Positions 17,327 through 26,856 of a DNA stretch of 64,000 bases are shown here, one piece after another. The position numbers were made by a program, and so were the translations under genes. Below the pieces are notes generated by a model that was not told the origin of the DNA, ran no database searches, and saw nothing but the letters and a program-made list of their open reading frames with translations. Every line of letters starts with the position of its first letter. Positions within the stretch are counted from its first letter, which is position 1. Origin of the DNA: a bacterium HR19 (GTDB lineage: Bacteria; Calescibacteriota; Calescibacteriia; Calescibacteriales; Calescibacteriaceae); assembly GCA_002898315.1 (NCBI GenBank), contig BEHV01000001.1, forward strand, positions 124,001 to 188,000, written 5' to 3'.

Positions 17327-18175
17327 GTGAAACTGCTCATTCTTCTTGCACTTTTTTTAATTTCCTGTAGCGGGGTAAATATAACCGAAAGCAATGGCAT
17401 GAGGGAAGGCAGGGAGAATGGAAATTGCTCGCAGGAAAGACCCATTTGGTATGTAGTAAGCAGGGAAATTTCTAATGCGCCGATTGGAATAAATTTAAGG
17501 GGACCACAATTCAAAATCAAAATAAAGGGGAAGGTAGTTTCGATAGATAGGAAGAAAGAATATCGCGTGCTGGAGGGGGAAAAATACTTCAGCATGAACG
17601 CATTTATAGTTGAGGTCAAAGCGGAGGAAGGGATAGCATTTTCTCTTGCGGGTACATCTATTTCCATAGAAGAAGGAGCAAAATTTTATATTCTTGCGGA
17701 TACGGTTGCGGACCCCGACCCTGTTTCACTTCCCGTAGAGATTGGCAAAACATACACCTTTGAATATATTTATTCTCTTGGACCCGTTATGCTGCGTCCC
17801 GAACCCTCTGACCTGAAAATATTTGAAGGAGATAAGCTTATTTTCTGGGGAAAAACCTCCCACTTTTTCAGGGGAACTAACTTACTACTGGAATACGACC
17901 TTGAAGATGAATTTTTTGAAAAATTTGACATAAAGATAGAGCAGATAGAAAGGGAAATTTGTGAATCCAGAAGTTCTCAGGGAACTCGTAAAGTTTTCTA
18001 TCTTCGCTTTTCGTGCGGTGGTCAGGAGATAAAATTAAAACCCGGTGAGAGTTCTACAATAAACTGCTTTGGAGGAAATTACATCTTCCATCTCCTTACT
18101 TCCCAGAGGATTACTTACGTGAACTGCATTGATTGCAGTGAGCCTGGCATCTCATTTTATCTTACAAGGCGATAA
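17327..18175 (+). CDS. Predicted lipoprotein of unknown function
   Basis: A 282-residue protein starting at GTG 17327, chosen because AAAAGGAGAG lies nine bases upstream; the ATG at 17294 would overlap the previous gene and lengthen the signal peptide. VKLLILLALFLISCSG is a clean lipoprotein signal with lipobox LISC. The mature part is beta-rich, with KIKIKGKVVSI, a segment EGAKFYILADTVADPDPVSLPVEIGKTYTF split by Pro/Asp, and two Cys-rich spots near the end (FSCGGQE, NCIDCSEP). No family recognised. It lies 16 bp after the protease-like gene and probably shares its transcript, so it may partner with it on the cell surface. Confidence 0.8.
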   Translation: MKLLILLALFLISCSGVNITESNGMREGRENGNCSQERPIWYVVSREISNAPIGINLRGPQFKIKIKGKVVSIDRKKEYRVLEGEKYFSMNAFIVEVKAEEGIAFSLAGTSISIEEGAKFYILADTVADPDPVSLPVEIGKTYTFEYIYSLGPVMLRPEPSDLKIFEGDKLIFWGKTSHFFRGTNLLLEYDLEDEFFEKFDIKIEQIEREICESRSSQGTRKVFYLRFSCGGQEIKLKPGESSTINCFGGNYIFHLLTSQRITYVNCIDCSEPGISFYLTRR

Positions 18176-18342
18176 AAATCAGGCAGTAAGAAATTCTGTG
18201 CGGCTTTTCCTCAGAGCAACTTTATTTCAGCAAAATATGGGGCGCATATTGGAGAAGGGAAAAGATAAAAACCACCCAACGCGGACTCCATATCTTTCCT
18301 GTGCTTTGTCGGAAAAAAACAACATAAATCAAACGACATAAA

Positions 18343-18743
18343 TCAGTAAATCAAAGATAGGAATGCTAAAGATGGCTTTATAACTATGTATTTGAAGACG
18401 GTTATTCCTGACCAGCTCATAAGGAGCAATATGAATATACCGAAAAATCCATACATCTCGTATTTCACAGATTTTTCAAGTGTCATATTGGGTATGAATG
18501 CGAAAAGAATCCTTGAGCAGTCAAGGGGGGTATGGGGATCAGGTTGAAGAAAAACAAAGCTGCATTTATGAATGATGTGAGGAAGAAAAATTTGTAGAGA
18601 ATGTCTGTTGGGGGAACCACTGAACTCACAAGTTTGAATATAATTGCGAAGATAACGCTCAGTGCGAGGTTTGAAAGCGGACCCGCTGCGGAAGATAATG
18701 CAAAGTGCAAAAGTGGTTTTCTGAAATTATAAATTTGGTATGG
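18343..18743 (-). pseudogene. Truncated, frameshifted site-2 protease (M50 family)
   Basis: Residues NFRKPLLHFALSSAAGPLSN and FNLIPIPPL match the second half of small M50 membrane proteases. The frame then breaks in a run of six C (plus-strand G run 18525-18530). One more C restores LDCSRILFAFIPN, where the family has the zinc-ligand LDGSRIL, then EKSVKYEMYGFFGIFILLL and a stop at 18343. The N-terminal half with HExxH is missing; the frame begins after a TGA at 18744-18746. It cannot be an active protease. The flanking 18176-18342 and 18744-18909 contain nothing else that I can identify. Confidence 0.7.
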
Positions 18744-18909
18744 TCAGGGGGTGATAGGAGATGTTCGGGCAATATCCTTTGAAATTTTTTGGACAAAGCA
18801 ATTTCTTTTTTACAATTTGTAGAATTGAGAAGCAAAACGCAAAAAAATAAAGAGTTAGAAATACTTGTAGAAAAATTAAGAGAGGTATAAGGTTTATAAA
18901 AAATTAAAT

Positions 18910-20898
18910 GTGTCAGCTGATGAAGGTATAGGTCCATCTCGTCCGACTCCTATGGGGAATAAAAATAAAATAATCTATGATTTTTGTCTGATAACGGAAT
19001 ACGATATTTATCTTTTCAAGGAAGGAACTCATACAAAACTTTATGAAAAACTTGGCTCTCACATAACAGAATTTGACGGAATAAAAGGAGTCCACTTTGC
19101 TGTGTGGGCTCCAAATGCTGACTATGTATCTGTTATCGGCGACTTCAATAACTGGAACAAACACTCCCATCTCCTAAAAAAAATAGACGATGCAGGTATA
19201 TGGTACGGATTCGTTCCGGGAGTTGAAAAAGGTAATCTTTACAAATACCACATAGTAAGAGGGAACTTCTCAATAGATAAAGCAGACCCGTTCGCATTTT
19301 TTTCAGAAAAACCACCAGGAACCGCATCAGTAGTATGGGACATAAGCTATCAATGGAAAGATGAAAAATGGATAAAAGAAAACAGGAAAAAATTTAACTC
19401 CCTCAAATCCCCAATATCAATATACGAAGTCCACATCGGTTCATGGAGAAGAGTTCCCGAAGAAAATTTCAGATTCCTCTCTTATAGAGAACTTGCAGAA
19501 CTTCTTGCAGAATATATAAAAGAAATGGGCTTCACACACGTTGAGTTTCTCCCGGTAATGGAACACCCATTTTACGGCTCATGGGGATACCAGATAACCG
19601 GATACTTCGCTCCAACATCAAGGTATGGCACACCGCAGGACTTAATGCACCTTATAGACATACTACACCAGAACAACATAGGAGTTATTCTGGACTGGGT
19701 TCCATCTCACTTTCCGCAAGATGGACACGGACTTGCTTTCTTTGACGGAACTCATCTTTACGAATATGAAGATTGGAGAAAACGATACCATCCCGACTGG
19801 GGAACTTTCGTATTTGATTACTCAAAAGGAGAGGTCCGTTCTTTCCTTCTCAGCTCCGCGCATTTTTGGATAGAAAAATACCATGCAGATGGTCTGAGAG
19901 TTGATGCAGTCGCATCTATGCTCTACCTTGATTACTCACGAAAAGAATGGAAACCAAATATATACGGCGGAAAAGAAAACCTTGAAGCAATAGATTTTAT
20001 AAAAAAACTCAACGAGTCAATTTACAGAGATTTTCCGGATGTTCAAACCATAGCAGAGGAATCAACAGCGTGGCCTATGGTCTCCCGCCCAACCTACATA
20101 GGAGGGTTAGGGTTCGGAATGAAGTGGAATATGGGATGGATGAACGATACGCTCTTTTACTTCTCAAAAGACCCAATATATAGAAAATACCATCACGATA
20201 AACTAACTTTCAGCATATGGTATGCTTTTTCTGAAAATTTCGTTCTGCCACTCTCTCACGATGAAGTGGTTCATCTCAAAGGTTCTTTAATATCTAAAAT
20301 GCCGGGTGATACATGGCAGAAGTTCGCAAACCTCAGACTGCTTTTCGGATACATGTGGTTTCACCCCGGAAAGAAACTGATTTTTATGGGCGGAGAATTC
20401 GCTCAGTGGAGAGAATGGAATCACGAAGAGTCGCTTGACTGGCATCTCCTTGAAGAAGATAAAAATCAGCTCGCAAAGTTTCATAAGGGAGTACAAAAAT
20501 GGATAAAAGACCTAAACAGAGTATACAGAAACGAACCTGACCTATACGAATACGACTTTGACCCATCGGGATTTGAGTGGATTGATTTTTCAGATGTAAA
20601 TCAGAGCGTAATATGTTTTTTGAGAAAAGGGAAGAAGAAATTTTTCCTTGTTGTCTGCAATTTCACACCGATTCCGAGGTTCAGATACAGAGTTGGAGTT
20701 CCGGAAGGAGGGTTCTGGAAAGAAATACTGAACAGCGATTCCGAATTTTACTGCGGAAGCGGACTTGGAAACTTCGGCGGAGTTTATGCACAAGCCATAC
20801 CATTCCACAACAGACCTTTTTCACTTGAAATAACCCTCCCACCTCTCGCAACAGTTATCTTTGAAAAAGAGATAATTTCAGAAAACAACGCTGTATAG
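18910..20898 (+). CDS. glgB: 1,4-alpha-glucan branching enzyme (GH13)
   Basis: A 662-residue glycogen branching enzyme, normal family length. An N-terminal CBM48 module ([20 protein letters not shown]) leads into the TIM barrel with [19 protein letters not shown], the nucleophile segment [12 protein letters not shown], the acid/base segment TIAEES and [15 protein letters not shown]. It cuts alpha-1,4 chains and transfers them to alpha-1,6 positions in glycogen. The start may be GTG 18910 (AGAGG about 20 bases upstream) or ATG 18952; the family fold begins after that. No other glycogen gene is adjacent. The 3' end overlaps the convergent glycosyltransferase by 21 bp. Confidence 0.94.
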   Translation: MSADEGIGPSRPTPMGNKNKIIYDFCLITEYDIYLFKEGTHTKLYEKLGSHITEFDGIKGVHFAVWAPNADYVSVIGDFNNWNKHSHLLKKIDDAGIWYGFVPGVEKGNLYKYHIVRGNFSIDKADPFAFFSEKPPGTASVVWDISYQWKDEKWIKENRKKFNSLKSPISIYEVHIGSWRRVPEENFRFLSYRELAELLAEYIKEMGFTHVEFLPVMEHPFYGSWGYQITGYFAPTSRYGTPQDLMHLIDILHQNNIGVILDWVPSHFPQDGHGLAFFDGTHLYEYEDWRKRYHPDWGTFVFDYSKGEVRSFLLSSAHFWIEKYHADGLRVDAVASMLYLDYSRKEWKPNIYGGKENLEAIDFIKKLNESIYRDFPDVQTIAEESTAWPMVSRPTYIGGLGFGMKWNMGWMNDTLFYFSKDPIYRKYHHDKLTFSIWYAFSENFVLPLSHDEVVHLKGSLISKMPGDTWQKFANLRLLFGYMWFHPGKKLIFMGGEFAQWREWNHEESLDWHLLEEDKNQLAKFHKGVQKWIKDLNRVYRNEPDLYEYDFDPSGFEWIDFSDVNQSVICFLRKGKKKFFLVVCNFTPIPRFRYRVGVPEGGFWKEILNSDSEFYCGSGLGNFGGVYAQAIPFHNRPFSLEITLPPLATVIFEKEIISENNAV

Positions 20899-21912
20899 CT
20901 TTTCTCCTATGTCAAGTGATGCAAAGAAATCTCCCACCTTCTTAGCCATTTTTCCATAAATTTCTCTCAACTCTTTGCTATTATATAAGGTGAGAATTTT
21001 TTCTGCGAGGTCTTTTGGACTTTTCGGGTCAAAAAATATCGCCGAGTTCCCGAATATCTCTCTAAAAACCTCAATATCAGATACCAAGACCGCTTTCCCA
21101 AAATAACACGCTTCAATTCCCGGAAGTCCTATGCCTTCATCAAAGGAAGGAAAAACAAAAAACAAGCAGTTTTTGTAAAGTGAAGCAAGTTGCCCATCAT
21201 CTAAACCTTTCAGTATCTTCACCCTATCTGTCTCTTGAAAATTCTGGGCTTTTTTCCCTCCGCCACCGCATAGAACCAGATTCAAATCAACGCTATCTTT
21301 TATGAGTTCAAACGCTTTGATAAGAGTTCTGACATTCTTATGTGGATTGAAATTTCCAACATAAAGAATAAAGTTTCCGAAATTTTTTGCAAACCTGTCA
21401 TCAATTTCCTTTTCCCACTCCTTAACATAAGATATATCAGAATATGTCACCTCAATATCTTTTCTTTTCATGATTTGCTCTATCTTCTTTTTTGATGCTT
21501 TTGAAAGAGTCATTACTTTTTTAGGCAACCTCCCAAAGAGTTTTAAAAAGAGTTTATGAGAGAAAGAAAAGTTTATCACATCAGCGACATAAAGAAAAAC
21601 ATCAACACCCAAAAAAGGAAAAATAGCAGGGAACTTGGGGTATATAGAAAAAAACCTCCTTGATTTTCCAAAAACATAGAAAGGTATTATCACCTGATCA
21701 AGATAGGCATTGCTTTTTCTCTTGATGGTAGCAAAATCAACTTTATTTCCCAAAATCTCGCGTAAAACATCTTTATCTGTCATTGTATCACAGATAGCCA
21801 GAACACTGATATTCCTTTTTGAAAGAGCTTTGAGGAAACTGAGAAGAATTCTTCCAAGACCTGTCTTTTTGTTTTTTTCCAACTCCCTGCAATCTACCGC
21901 GATATCAAACAT
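20878..21912 (-). CDS. Glycosyltransferase, GT4 family (GT-B fold)
   Basis: A 344-residue retaining glycosyltransferase. The N-terminal half has [15 protein letters not shown], a glycine-loop acceptor region. The C-terminal half has [21 protein letters not shown], the strand-and-loop that opens the nucleotide-sugar domain, and [17 protein letters not shown] with the EX7E-type donor motif. It should transfer a sugar from a nucleotide donor to a lipid or glycan in the cytoplasm; the acceptor is unknown. Its first codons overlap the end of trpB2 by 8 bp, so they are co-transcribed. Despite lying next to glgB it is on the opposite strand, so a glycogen synthase role is unlikely. Confidence 0.87.
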   Translation of the reverse strand: MFDIAVDCRELEKNKKTGLGRILLSFLKALSKRNISVLAICDTMTDKDVLREILGNKVDFATIKRKSNAYLDQVIIPFYVFGKSRRFFSIYPKFPAIFPFLGVDVFLYVADVINFSFSHKLFLKLFGRLPKKVMTLSKASKKKIEQIMKRKDIEVTYSDISYVKEWEKEIDDRFAKNFGNFILYVGNFNPHKNVRTLIKAFELIKDSVDLNLVLCGGGGKKAQNFQETDRVKILKGLDDGQLASLYKNCLFFVFPSFDEGIGLPGIEACYFGKAVLVSDIEVFREIFGNSAIFFDPKSPKDLAEKILTLYNSKELREIYGKMAKKVGDFFASLDIGEKLYSVVF

Positions 21913-23203
21913 CTTTCATTCTTCCTGAAAGAAACTCATCATAAGCAGAAAGGTCAAAGTATCCGTGTCCCGAGAAGTTGAAAAGGATAACTTTTTGTTC
22001 TTTATTGTTTTTGCATTCAAGGGCTATGTCAATAACTTTTTTTATTGCGTGAGCGGTTTCGGGAGCGGGCAAAAGCCCCTCAACTCTGGCAAAAAGCACA
22101 GCAGCAGAAAAAACCTCTGTTTGTTTGTATGCACACGCTTTTATAAAACCTTCATCATAAAGAAGGCAAACAGAAGGAGCATCTCCGTGATACCTCAAAC
22201 CTCCGGCATGAATCGGTGGGGGAACAAAATCGTGACCCAAAGTGTACATTTTCAAAAGAGGAGTAAGCCCAGCGGTATCTCCGTAGTCATATTTATACTC
22301 TCCTTTTGTCAGGGTAGGACAAGCAGATGGCTCAACAGCCCAAACCTCTAAATCCTTTCTCTCCCCCACTATCTTATCTCTTATAAAAGGAAAAGATATT
22401 CCAGCAAAATTGCTCCCACCTCCGATAGAACCTACAACAACATCAGGATAAATTCCAAGCTTCTCAAACTGCTTTTTGGCTTCAAGTCCAATTATGGTCT
22501 GGTGCAGAAGAACATGGTTCAGAACACTACCCAAGGAGTATTTTATCTCATCAGATGAAAGAGCGTTTTCTATTGCTTCGGAAATAGCTATTCCCAAACT
22601 CCCGGGATGATCAGGATTTTGCGAAAGGAATTTTTTTCCGGAACTTGTTCTATCGCTCGGAGAGGGTATTACCTCTGCTCCCCATGTCTGCATAAGTATT
22701 CTTCTTGATGGCTTTTGGTTGTAGCTTACTCTGACCATATATACCCTGCATTTTATACCGAAGAACATAGTAGCAAATGCGAGGGCGCTTCCCCACTGTC
22801 CTGCTCCGGTTTCAGTAGTAAGAACCCGTGTTCCTGAAATCTTATTGTAGTAAGCTTGTGCAACAGCGGTATTGGGCTTATGGCTTCCTGGCGGTGAAAC
22901 GCTCTCGTTCTTGAAAAATATCTTGGCAGGAGTATCGAGAAACTTTTCTAACCTTTCTGCTCTCTGCAACGGAGTTGGACGCCATATTGAATAGATTCTC
23001 AAAACCTCCTCCGGAATATCTATCCATTCTTTGTCTGAAACTTCCTGTTCTATGAGTGGTTCCGGAAATATGGCGAGGAGTTTTTCCGGTGAAACGGGCT
23101 GACCTGTTCCCGGGTCTAACGGTGGGTCAAGAGGTCTCGGAAGATACGGTAAAATGTTGAACCATTTTTTTGGCATCTCGTCATAAGTAAGATATATTCT
23201 CAT
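21905..23203 (-). CDS. trpB2: Tryptophan synthase beta-like enzyme, TrpB2 type
   Basis: A 432-residue PLP enzyme. It has the long N-terminus diagnostic of TrpB2 ([20 protein letters not shown], about 80 residues before the core), the lysine motif [18 protein letters not shown] and the phosphate-binding [11 protein letters not shown]. The serine pocket is followed by [13 protein letters not shown] and the C-terminal [11 protein letters not shown]. TrpB2 condenses indole and serine to tryptophan without needing TrpA and is frequent in archaea and thermophiles. No trpA lies alongside. It could act in indole salvage or as the main tryptophan synthase. Confidence 0.93.
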   Translation of the reverse strand: MRIYLTYDEMPKKWFNILPYLPRPLDPPLDPGTGQPVSPEKLLAIFPEPLIEQEVSDKEWIDIPEEVLRIYSIWRPTPLQRAERLEKFLDTPAKIFFKNESVSPPGSHKPNTAVAQAYYNKISGTRVLTTETGAGQWGSALAFATMFFGIKCRVYMVRVSYNQKPSRRILMQTWGAEVIPSPSDRTSSGKKFLSQNPDHPGSLGIAISEAIENALSSDEIKYSLGSVLNHVLLHQTIIGLEAKKQFEKLGIYPDVVVGSIGGGSNFAGISFPFIRDKIVGERKDLEVWAVEPSACPTLTKGEYKYDYGDTAGLTPLLKMYTLGHDFVPPPIHAGGLRYHGDAPSVCLLYDEGFIKACAYKQTEVFSAAVLFARVEGLLPAPETAHAIKKVIDIALECKNNKEQKVILFNFSGHGYFDLSAYDEFLSGRMKDV

Positions 23204-23284
23204 GCCTTTTATTTTAAACCATAAGAAACAACTCTCATTTTTTCATAAAAAATATCCCGTGGTAAATTTTAAAATTACTGATAT

Positions 23285-23554
23285 ATGGAGTTCATCTCAT
23301 TGTCTGACATAGTCAAAAGAGCTTTTGAAATCACTATTATAATATCTTTACCTTTTTTAGCATCAAGCTTGATAATCGGACTTATTATATCTTTTCTCCA
23401 AACCCTCACAAATATTCAGGAAACCACAATAACCTTTGTCCCTAAAATAATTGCGGTATTTATTATAGCTTTTGCCTTTGGAGCTTTTATAACATCAGAA
23501 TTCACAGATTTCCTAAGAGAAATCATCAACGCTATCCCATCAATAGTAAAATAG
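23285..23554 (+). CDS. fliQ: Flagellar export apparatus protein FliQ
   Basis: An 89-residue protein with two membrane spans and the FliQ pattern: SLPFLASSLIIGLIISFLQTLTNIQETTITFVPK then IIAVFIIAFAFGAF (written in parts: TLTNIQETTITFVPK is the conserved cytoplasmic loop). FliQ forms part of the FliPQR export gate in the inner membrane. It normally sits in a flagellar operon, but its neighbours are trpB2 and leuB, so in this genome flagellar genes appear scattered. A type III secretion SpaQ/SctS is possible from sequence alone, but motA/motB in the same window favour a flagellum. Confidence 0.87.
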   Translation: MEFISLSDIVKRAFEITIIISLPFLASSLIIGLIISFLQTLTNIQETTITFVPKIIAVFIIAFAFGAFITSEFTDFLREIINAIPSIVK

Positions 23555-23575
23555 ATTCCAAGAAAATGTTTGAAT

Positions 23576-24676
23576 TTACTTGTTCATCAATCTTTGTAGT
23601 TTTTTCAAAACACAATTTCCAAACTCCTCAGTTCCTACAACCCTTATTTTCTTTTTCGGTTTTTTCTCGGCTATGTCTGGGGTTCTTATACCATCTTCAA
23701 GCACTTTCTCAACCGCCTTTTCTATAAGTTTTGCCTCCTCAGCCATGCCGAATGAGTAGTTAAGCATAAGAGAAGCAGAAAGAATTGTAGCTATCGGATT
23801 CGCAATACCTTTGCCTGCTATATCGGGAGCTGAACCATGAACCGGCTCATAAAGACCGAATATCTTGCCCTTATCTAATTCATCTCCCAAGCTTGCAGAA
23901 GGACACAACCCCAAAGAGCCGATTATCCCTCCGGCTTCATCAGAAAGTATATCCCCAAAAAGGTTAGGACACAGAACAACATCAAACCTTTTCGGATTCA
24001 AAATAAGATAGTAGCTCATCGCATCTACATAAATGTGTGTGAGTTCAACTTCTGGATAATTCCTTGAAACCTCAGAAACAACCTTTCTCCAAAAAGCCGA
24101 CACTTCAAGTACATTTGACTTGTCTACTGAAACAAGCTTTTTCTTGCGAGAAAGAGCGATTTTAAAACCAAGATGAGCGATTCTCTCAACTTCTTCCTTA
24201 TAATATATCATTGTATTTTTGGCATGGTCTCCGAATTCTCCTCTCGGCTCACCGAAATAAACATCTGATGTAAGCTCTCTCAAAATAACCATATCAACTC
24301 CATCTATAACATCTTTTTTCAAGGGGGAGATATGGTGAAGGGATTTGAAAACCTTTATGGGTCTTATATTTGCCCAGAGTTTGAGCTCTCTTCTTATTTT
24401 CAGCAAACCGGCTTCAGGTCTTTTATCTACGGGAAGGTTATCCCATTTCGGTCCGCCTACTGCACCAAGAAACACAGCAGACGAACCCTTCGCTTTCTCA
24501 ACCACCTCATCTCTCAAAGGAACACCATACTTATCAATTGAACATCCGCCTATAAGCTCTTCGTGAAAATCAACAATTACACCTTTTCTATCAAAAACAA
24601 ATTCAAGAATTTTTACAGCTTCTTTTACGACCTCTGGACCTATCCCATCTCCGGGAAGCAGAAGAATGTTGAACAT
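23576..24676 (-). CDS. leuB: 3-isopropylmalate dehydrogenase
   Basis: A 366-residue decarboxylating dehydrogenase. The N-terminus LLLPGDGIGPEVV starts right at the ATG, followed by GAVGGPKWDNLP, the LeuB-specific signature loop PEAGLLKIRRELKLWANIRP, LTSDVYFGEPRG, and FGDILSDEAGGIIGSLGLCPSA (metal Asp residues). EPVHGSAPDIAGKGIANP is the NAD-binding segment. It converts 3-isopropylmalate into 2-oxoisocaproate in leucine synthesis. The ELK-LWANIRP loop separates it from isocitrate and homoisocitrate dehydrogenases. leuA/leuC/leuD are not nearby. Confidence 0.94.
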   Translation of the reverse strand: MFNILLLPGDGIGPEVVKEAVKILEFVFDRKGVIVDFHEELIGGCSIDKYGVPLRDEVVEKAKGSSAVFLGAVGGPKWDNLPVDKRPEAGLLKIRRELKLWANIRPIKVFKSLHHISPLKKDVIDGVDMVILRELTSDVYFGEPRGEFGDHAKNTMIYYKEEVERIAHLGFKIALSRKKKLVSVDKSNVLEVSAFWRKVVSEVSRNYPEVELTHIYVDAMSYYLILNPKRFDVVLCPNLFGDILSDEAGGIIGSLGLCPSASLGDELDKGKIFGLYEPVHGSAPDIAGKGIANPIATILSASLMLNYSFGMAEEAKLIEKAVEKVLEDGIRTPDIAEKKPKKKIRVVGTEEFGNCVLKKLQRLMNK

Positions 24677-24811
24677 AGATTATTTATTTTCATAGTTTCA
24701 TCGCTTTTTCGCAAATTTCGCTTTTTTTCTCCCCTCATGATTCAAGAAATATCGGCTAAAAAACTGAAAAAAATAAAAAATCAAGGTCAGGTTTTATCTG
24801 TTTTTGACAAT

Positions 24812-25264
24812 ATGGAAAGCTTAAAAAAACTCTCTCTACTCTTTGGCATTCTTTTCAGCTCTATCATTCCTTCGCAGAAAGTAAAATCTGATATAGGGTT
24901 AGGAATAATGCTCGGAGATCCAACAGGTATAAGTGGAAAGTTATGGATAAAAGAAAAGGATGCGGTAAGTTTAGGTGCATCGTGGTCTGTAATAAGAGAA
25001 CGGCTCACACTCCTCGGTTCATACAACAGAGAAATAGAAATAAAAACAGAAATAAAAGAAGGAAAACTTTTCTTCTATCCCGGAGTTGGAGTTTTTGTGG
25101 GTATTCCTTCTTCTTTTGGCGTATATATACCTCTTGGCTTGGACTTCAACTTCAATAAAGCACCTATTAACATATTTTTTGAAATTGATCCGGGAACAAA
25201 AATTCTTCCTGAAACCTCTTTTTCTATTTTCGGATACATAGGGGCAAGATACATTTTCAAATAA
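24812..25264 (+). CDS. Small predicted outer-membrane beta-barrel protein
   Basis: About 150 residues from the ATG at 24812, which opens a signal-like segment (LKKLSLLFGILFSSIIPSQ). The frame is open further upstream to 24563, but that part overlaps leuB on the other strand and looks like an AT-rich shadow. The mature protein has short beta-strands of alternating hydrophobic residues: GLGIMLGDPTGISGKLWI, LFFYPGVGVFVGIPSSFGV, PLGLDFNF and the terminal FSIFGYIGARYIFK, near-typical of a small barrel. The GDPTGISGK pattern recurs in uncharacterised envelope proteins of several gram-negative groups. Function unknown. Confidence 0.65.
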   Translation: MESLKKLSLLFGILFSSIIPSQKVKSDIGLGIMLGDPTGISGKLWIKEKDAVSLGASWSVIRERLTLLGSYNREIEIKTEIKEGKLFFYPGVGVFVGIPSSFGVYIPLGLDFNFNKAPINIFFEIDPGTKILPETSFSIFGYIGARYIFK

Positions 25265-25359
25265 GGAAGAAAAAACAGGAAAAAATCGCTCAACAACGAA
25301 AAATAAAACAGAATTTTTGATTATTAAATACGAACTTCAAAAACTTTATACTTACAAAA

Positions 25360-26838
25360 ATGAAAAAATGCTTGTATAATTTATTTTCCTGCTCCATAGC
25401 TCTGATTTTACCTTTCTTAATTTCAAGATGCTCATCTTTGGGAGAAAGAGACAGGGGAATAAGGTTTGCAAGCCAAGGTAAGTGGGATGACGCAATCTCA
25501 CTCCTTGAAAAATATGTGAAAGATAAAATTCAGAAAGAACCAATAAAATCAAAAATACCTTTATCTGCAACCTACAAAGTTCCCGAGTTCTACGAGCTTA
25601 CAGAAAAAGAAAAAGATGAAATGATTGACTTTCTTTATGGGCTTTATTATCTGCTTGCTTCTTATCTTGGCAAGGCGGGATTTGACGAAAGAGAACTTAT
25701 AGAGCAAATCATCAAACTGAAAGATGTTGATGTCTCGAATAAAGATGAAAAAGAAGCAAATAAGGAAATGAGCCAGATAGCAAAAGATATGCTCAAAAAT
25801 CACGATAAGGAAAAACTGAAAGAGTTTCTTTTCTTATGCTTCAAAGCTCAACGGTTATACGAAGAGGTATTCTACGGGAACACAAGAAATTTAGATAACC
25901 CGAACCCAAACCTCAAACTTGAAAATTTGGGAGAACTTGACCCACAAAACGACCAAAAACTCAAAGAGATAAACAGATTAATCAACTCAATAGAGTTCCT
26001 CGGTGGCAAAATCTTAACCCGGAAATTCGTAGTTGAGTCGGTAATCCTCAACCACCCAGATTATTATCTCGGAGAAAAAAAAGATAAACTACCTTCAATG
26101 TGCTGTATCCTGAAAAACGAGTATCCATACAGAACAACCCAACACTCATTAGAAAATATGATGGTAAATGTCATCTACGGAATAGACCTGATACTGTATG
26201 GTGGAGTAAAAGAAGAGACATTCCAGAAGGCATCATCAAACTACTCCGAACTTGTGAGCGACTTAAAAGATAAGTTTGTAAAAAGAGTTATGAGCGAATG
26301 CCAAAGAGCTTCCAAAAAATTCGCTGACTTCCTCACAAATCAAGTAGATATTCCAGAAAAACAAAAAACAAATTTCGTTATGGAAATCAATCAAAATGGA
26401 ATATGGCTATGCCCGAGAGAAGAAAATTTTGTTGATGAATTTTTAGACGAATTCTCATGCAGAACAACAAATTTTATACCACAAATACAAAAAGAGCTTA
26501 AAGGTAGAGTGAGACCACTCCTTCATATTGACGTAGCTGTGAGGCGCCAGAACGAAACAAAATATAAAAACTGTGATGGTCAAGAAATAGGAGAAACAGA
26601 CCTGAAAACTCTCACTTTAAAATACATATTAGACCAAGATGCGGATATAAATGCTGTGCTTTCAGAACTATGCCAGAAAATAGAGTTCGCAAAACCGCTG
26701 ACCAAAACAATATCTGAAATAGAAAAAGAAAATCAAAACAGTATATTTAAAAAAGCAATAGAAAACTATAACTCCGCTATAAGTTCTATTTTTAATTTGA
26801 GAGACGAACCAGAGGAATGCTCAGCAGAGAAAAAATAA
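25360..26838 (+). CDS. Exported protein of unknown function, possibly a lipoprotein
   Basis: A 492-residue protein with a signal-like start (SIALILPFLISRCSSLG). The Cys is preceded by Arg, so lipidation is doubtful even though a Ser-rich sequence follows. Residues 35-50 (RGIRFASQGKWDDAISLLEKYV) look like one TPR helix pair, comparable to that in the 1076-residue lipoprotein. The rest is helical and charged, with many Lys and Glu. No family recognised. It is followed 18 bp later by a beta-barrel gene, so the two are likely co-expressed and may form a periplasm/outer-membrane pair. Confidence 0.75.
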   Translation: MKKCLYNLFSCSIALILPFLISRCSSLGERDRGIRFASQGKWDDAISLLEKYVKDKIQKEPIKSKIPLSATYKVPEFYELTEKEKDEMIDFLYGLYYLLASYLGKAGFDERELIEQIIKLKDVDVSNKDEKEANKEMSQIAKDMLKNHDKEKLKEFLFLCFKAQRLYEEVFYGNTRNLDNPNPNLKLENLGELDPQNDQKLKEINRLINSIEFLGGKILTRKFVVESVILNHPDYYLGEKKDKLPSMCCILKNEYPYRTTQHSLENMMVNVIYGIDLILYGGVKEETFQKASSNYSELVSDLKDKFVKRVMSECQRASKKFADFLTNQVDIPEKQKTNFVMEINQNGIWLCPREENFVDEFLDEFSCRTTNFIPQIQKELKGRVRPLLHIDVAVRRQNETKYKNCDGQEIGETDLKTLTLKYILDQDADINAVLSELCQKIEFAKPLTKTISEIEKENQNSIFKKAIENYNSAISSIFNLRDEPEECSAEKK

Positions 26839-26856
26839 ACAAAGGGTGAAAAAAAG

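Noticed and set aside
24563-24811. Longer N-terminus for the small barrel protein
   Set aside because: It overlaps leuB antisense and puts the signal sequence 84 residues in.
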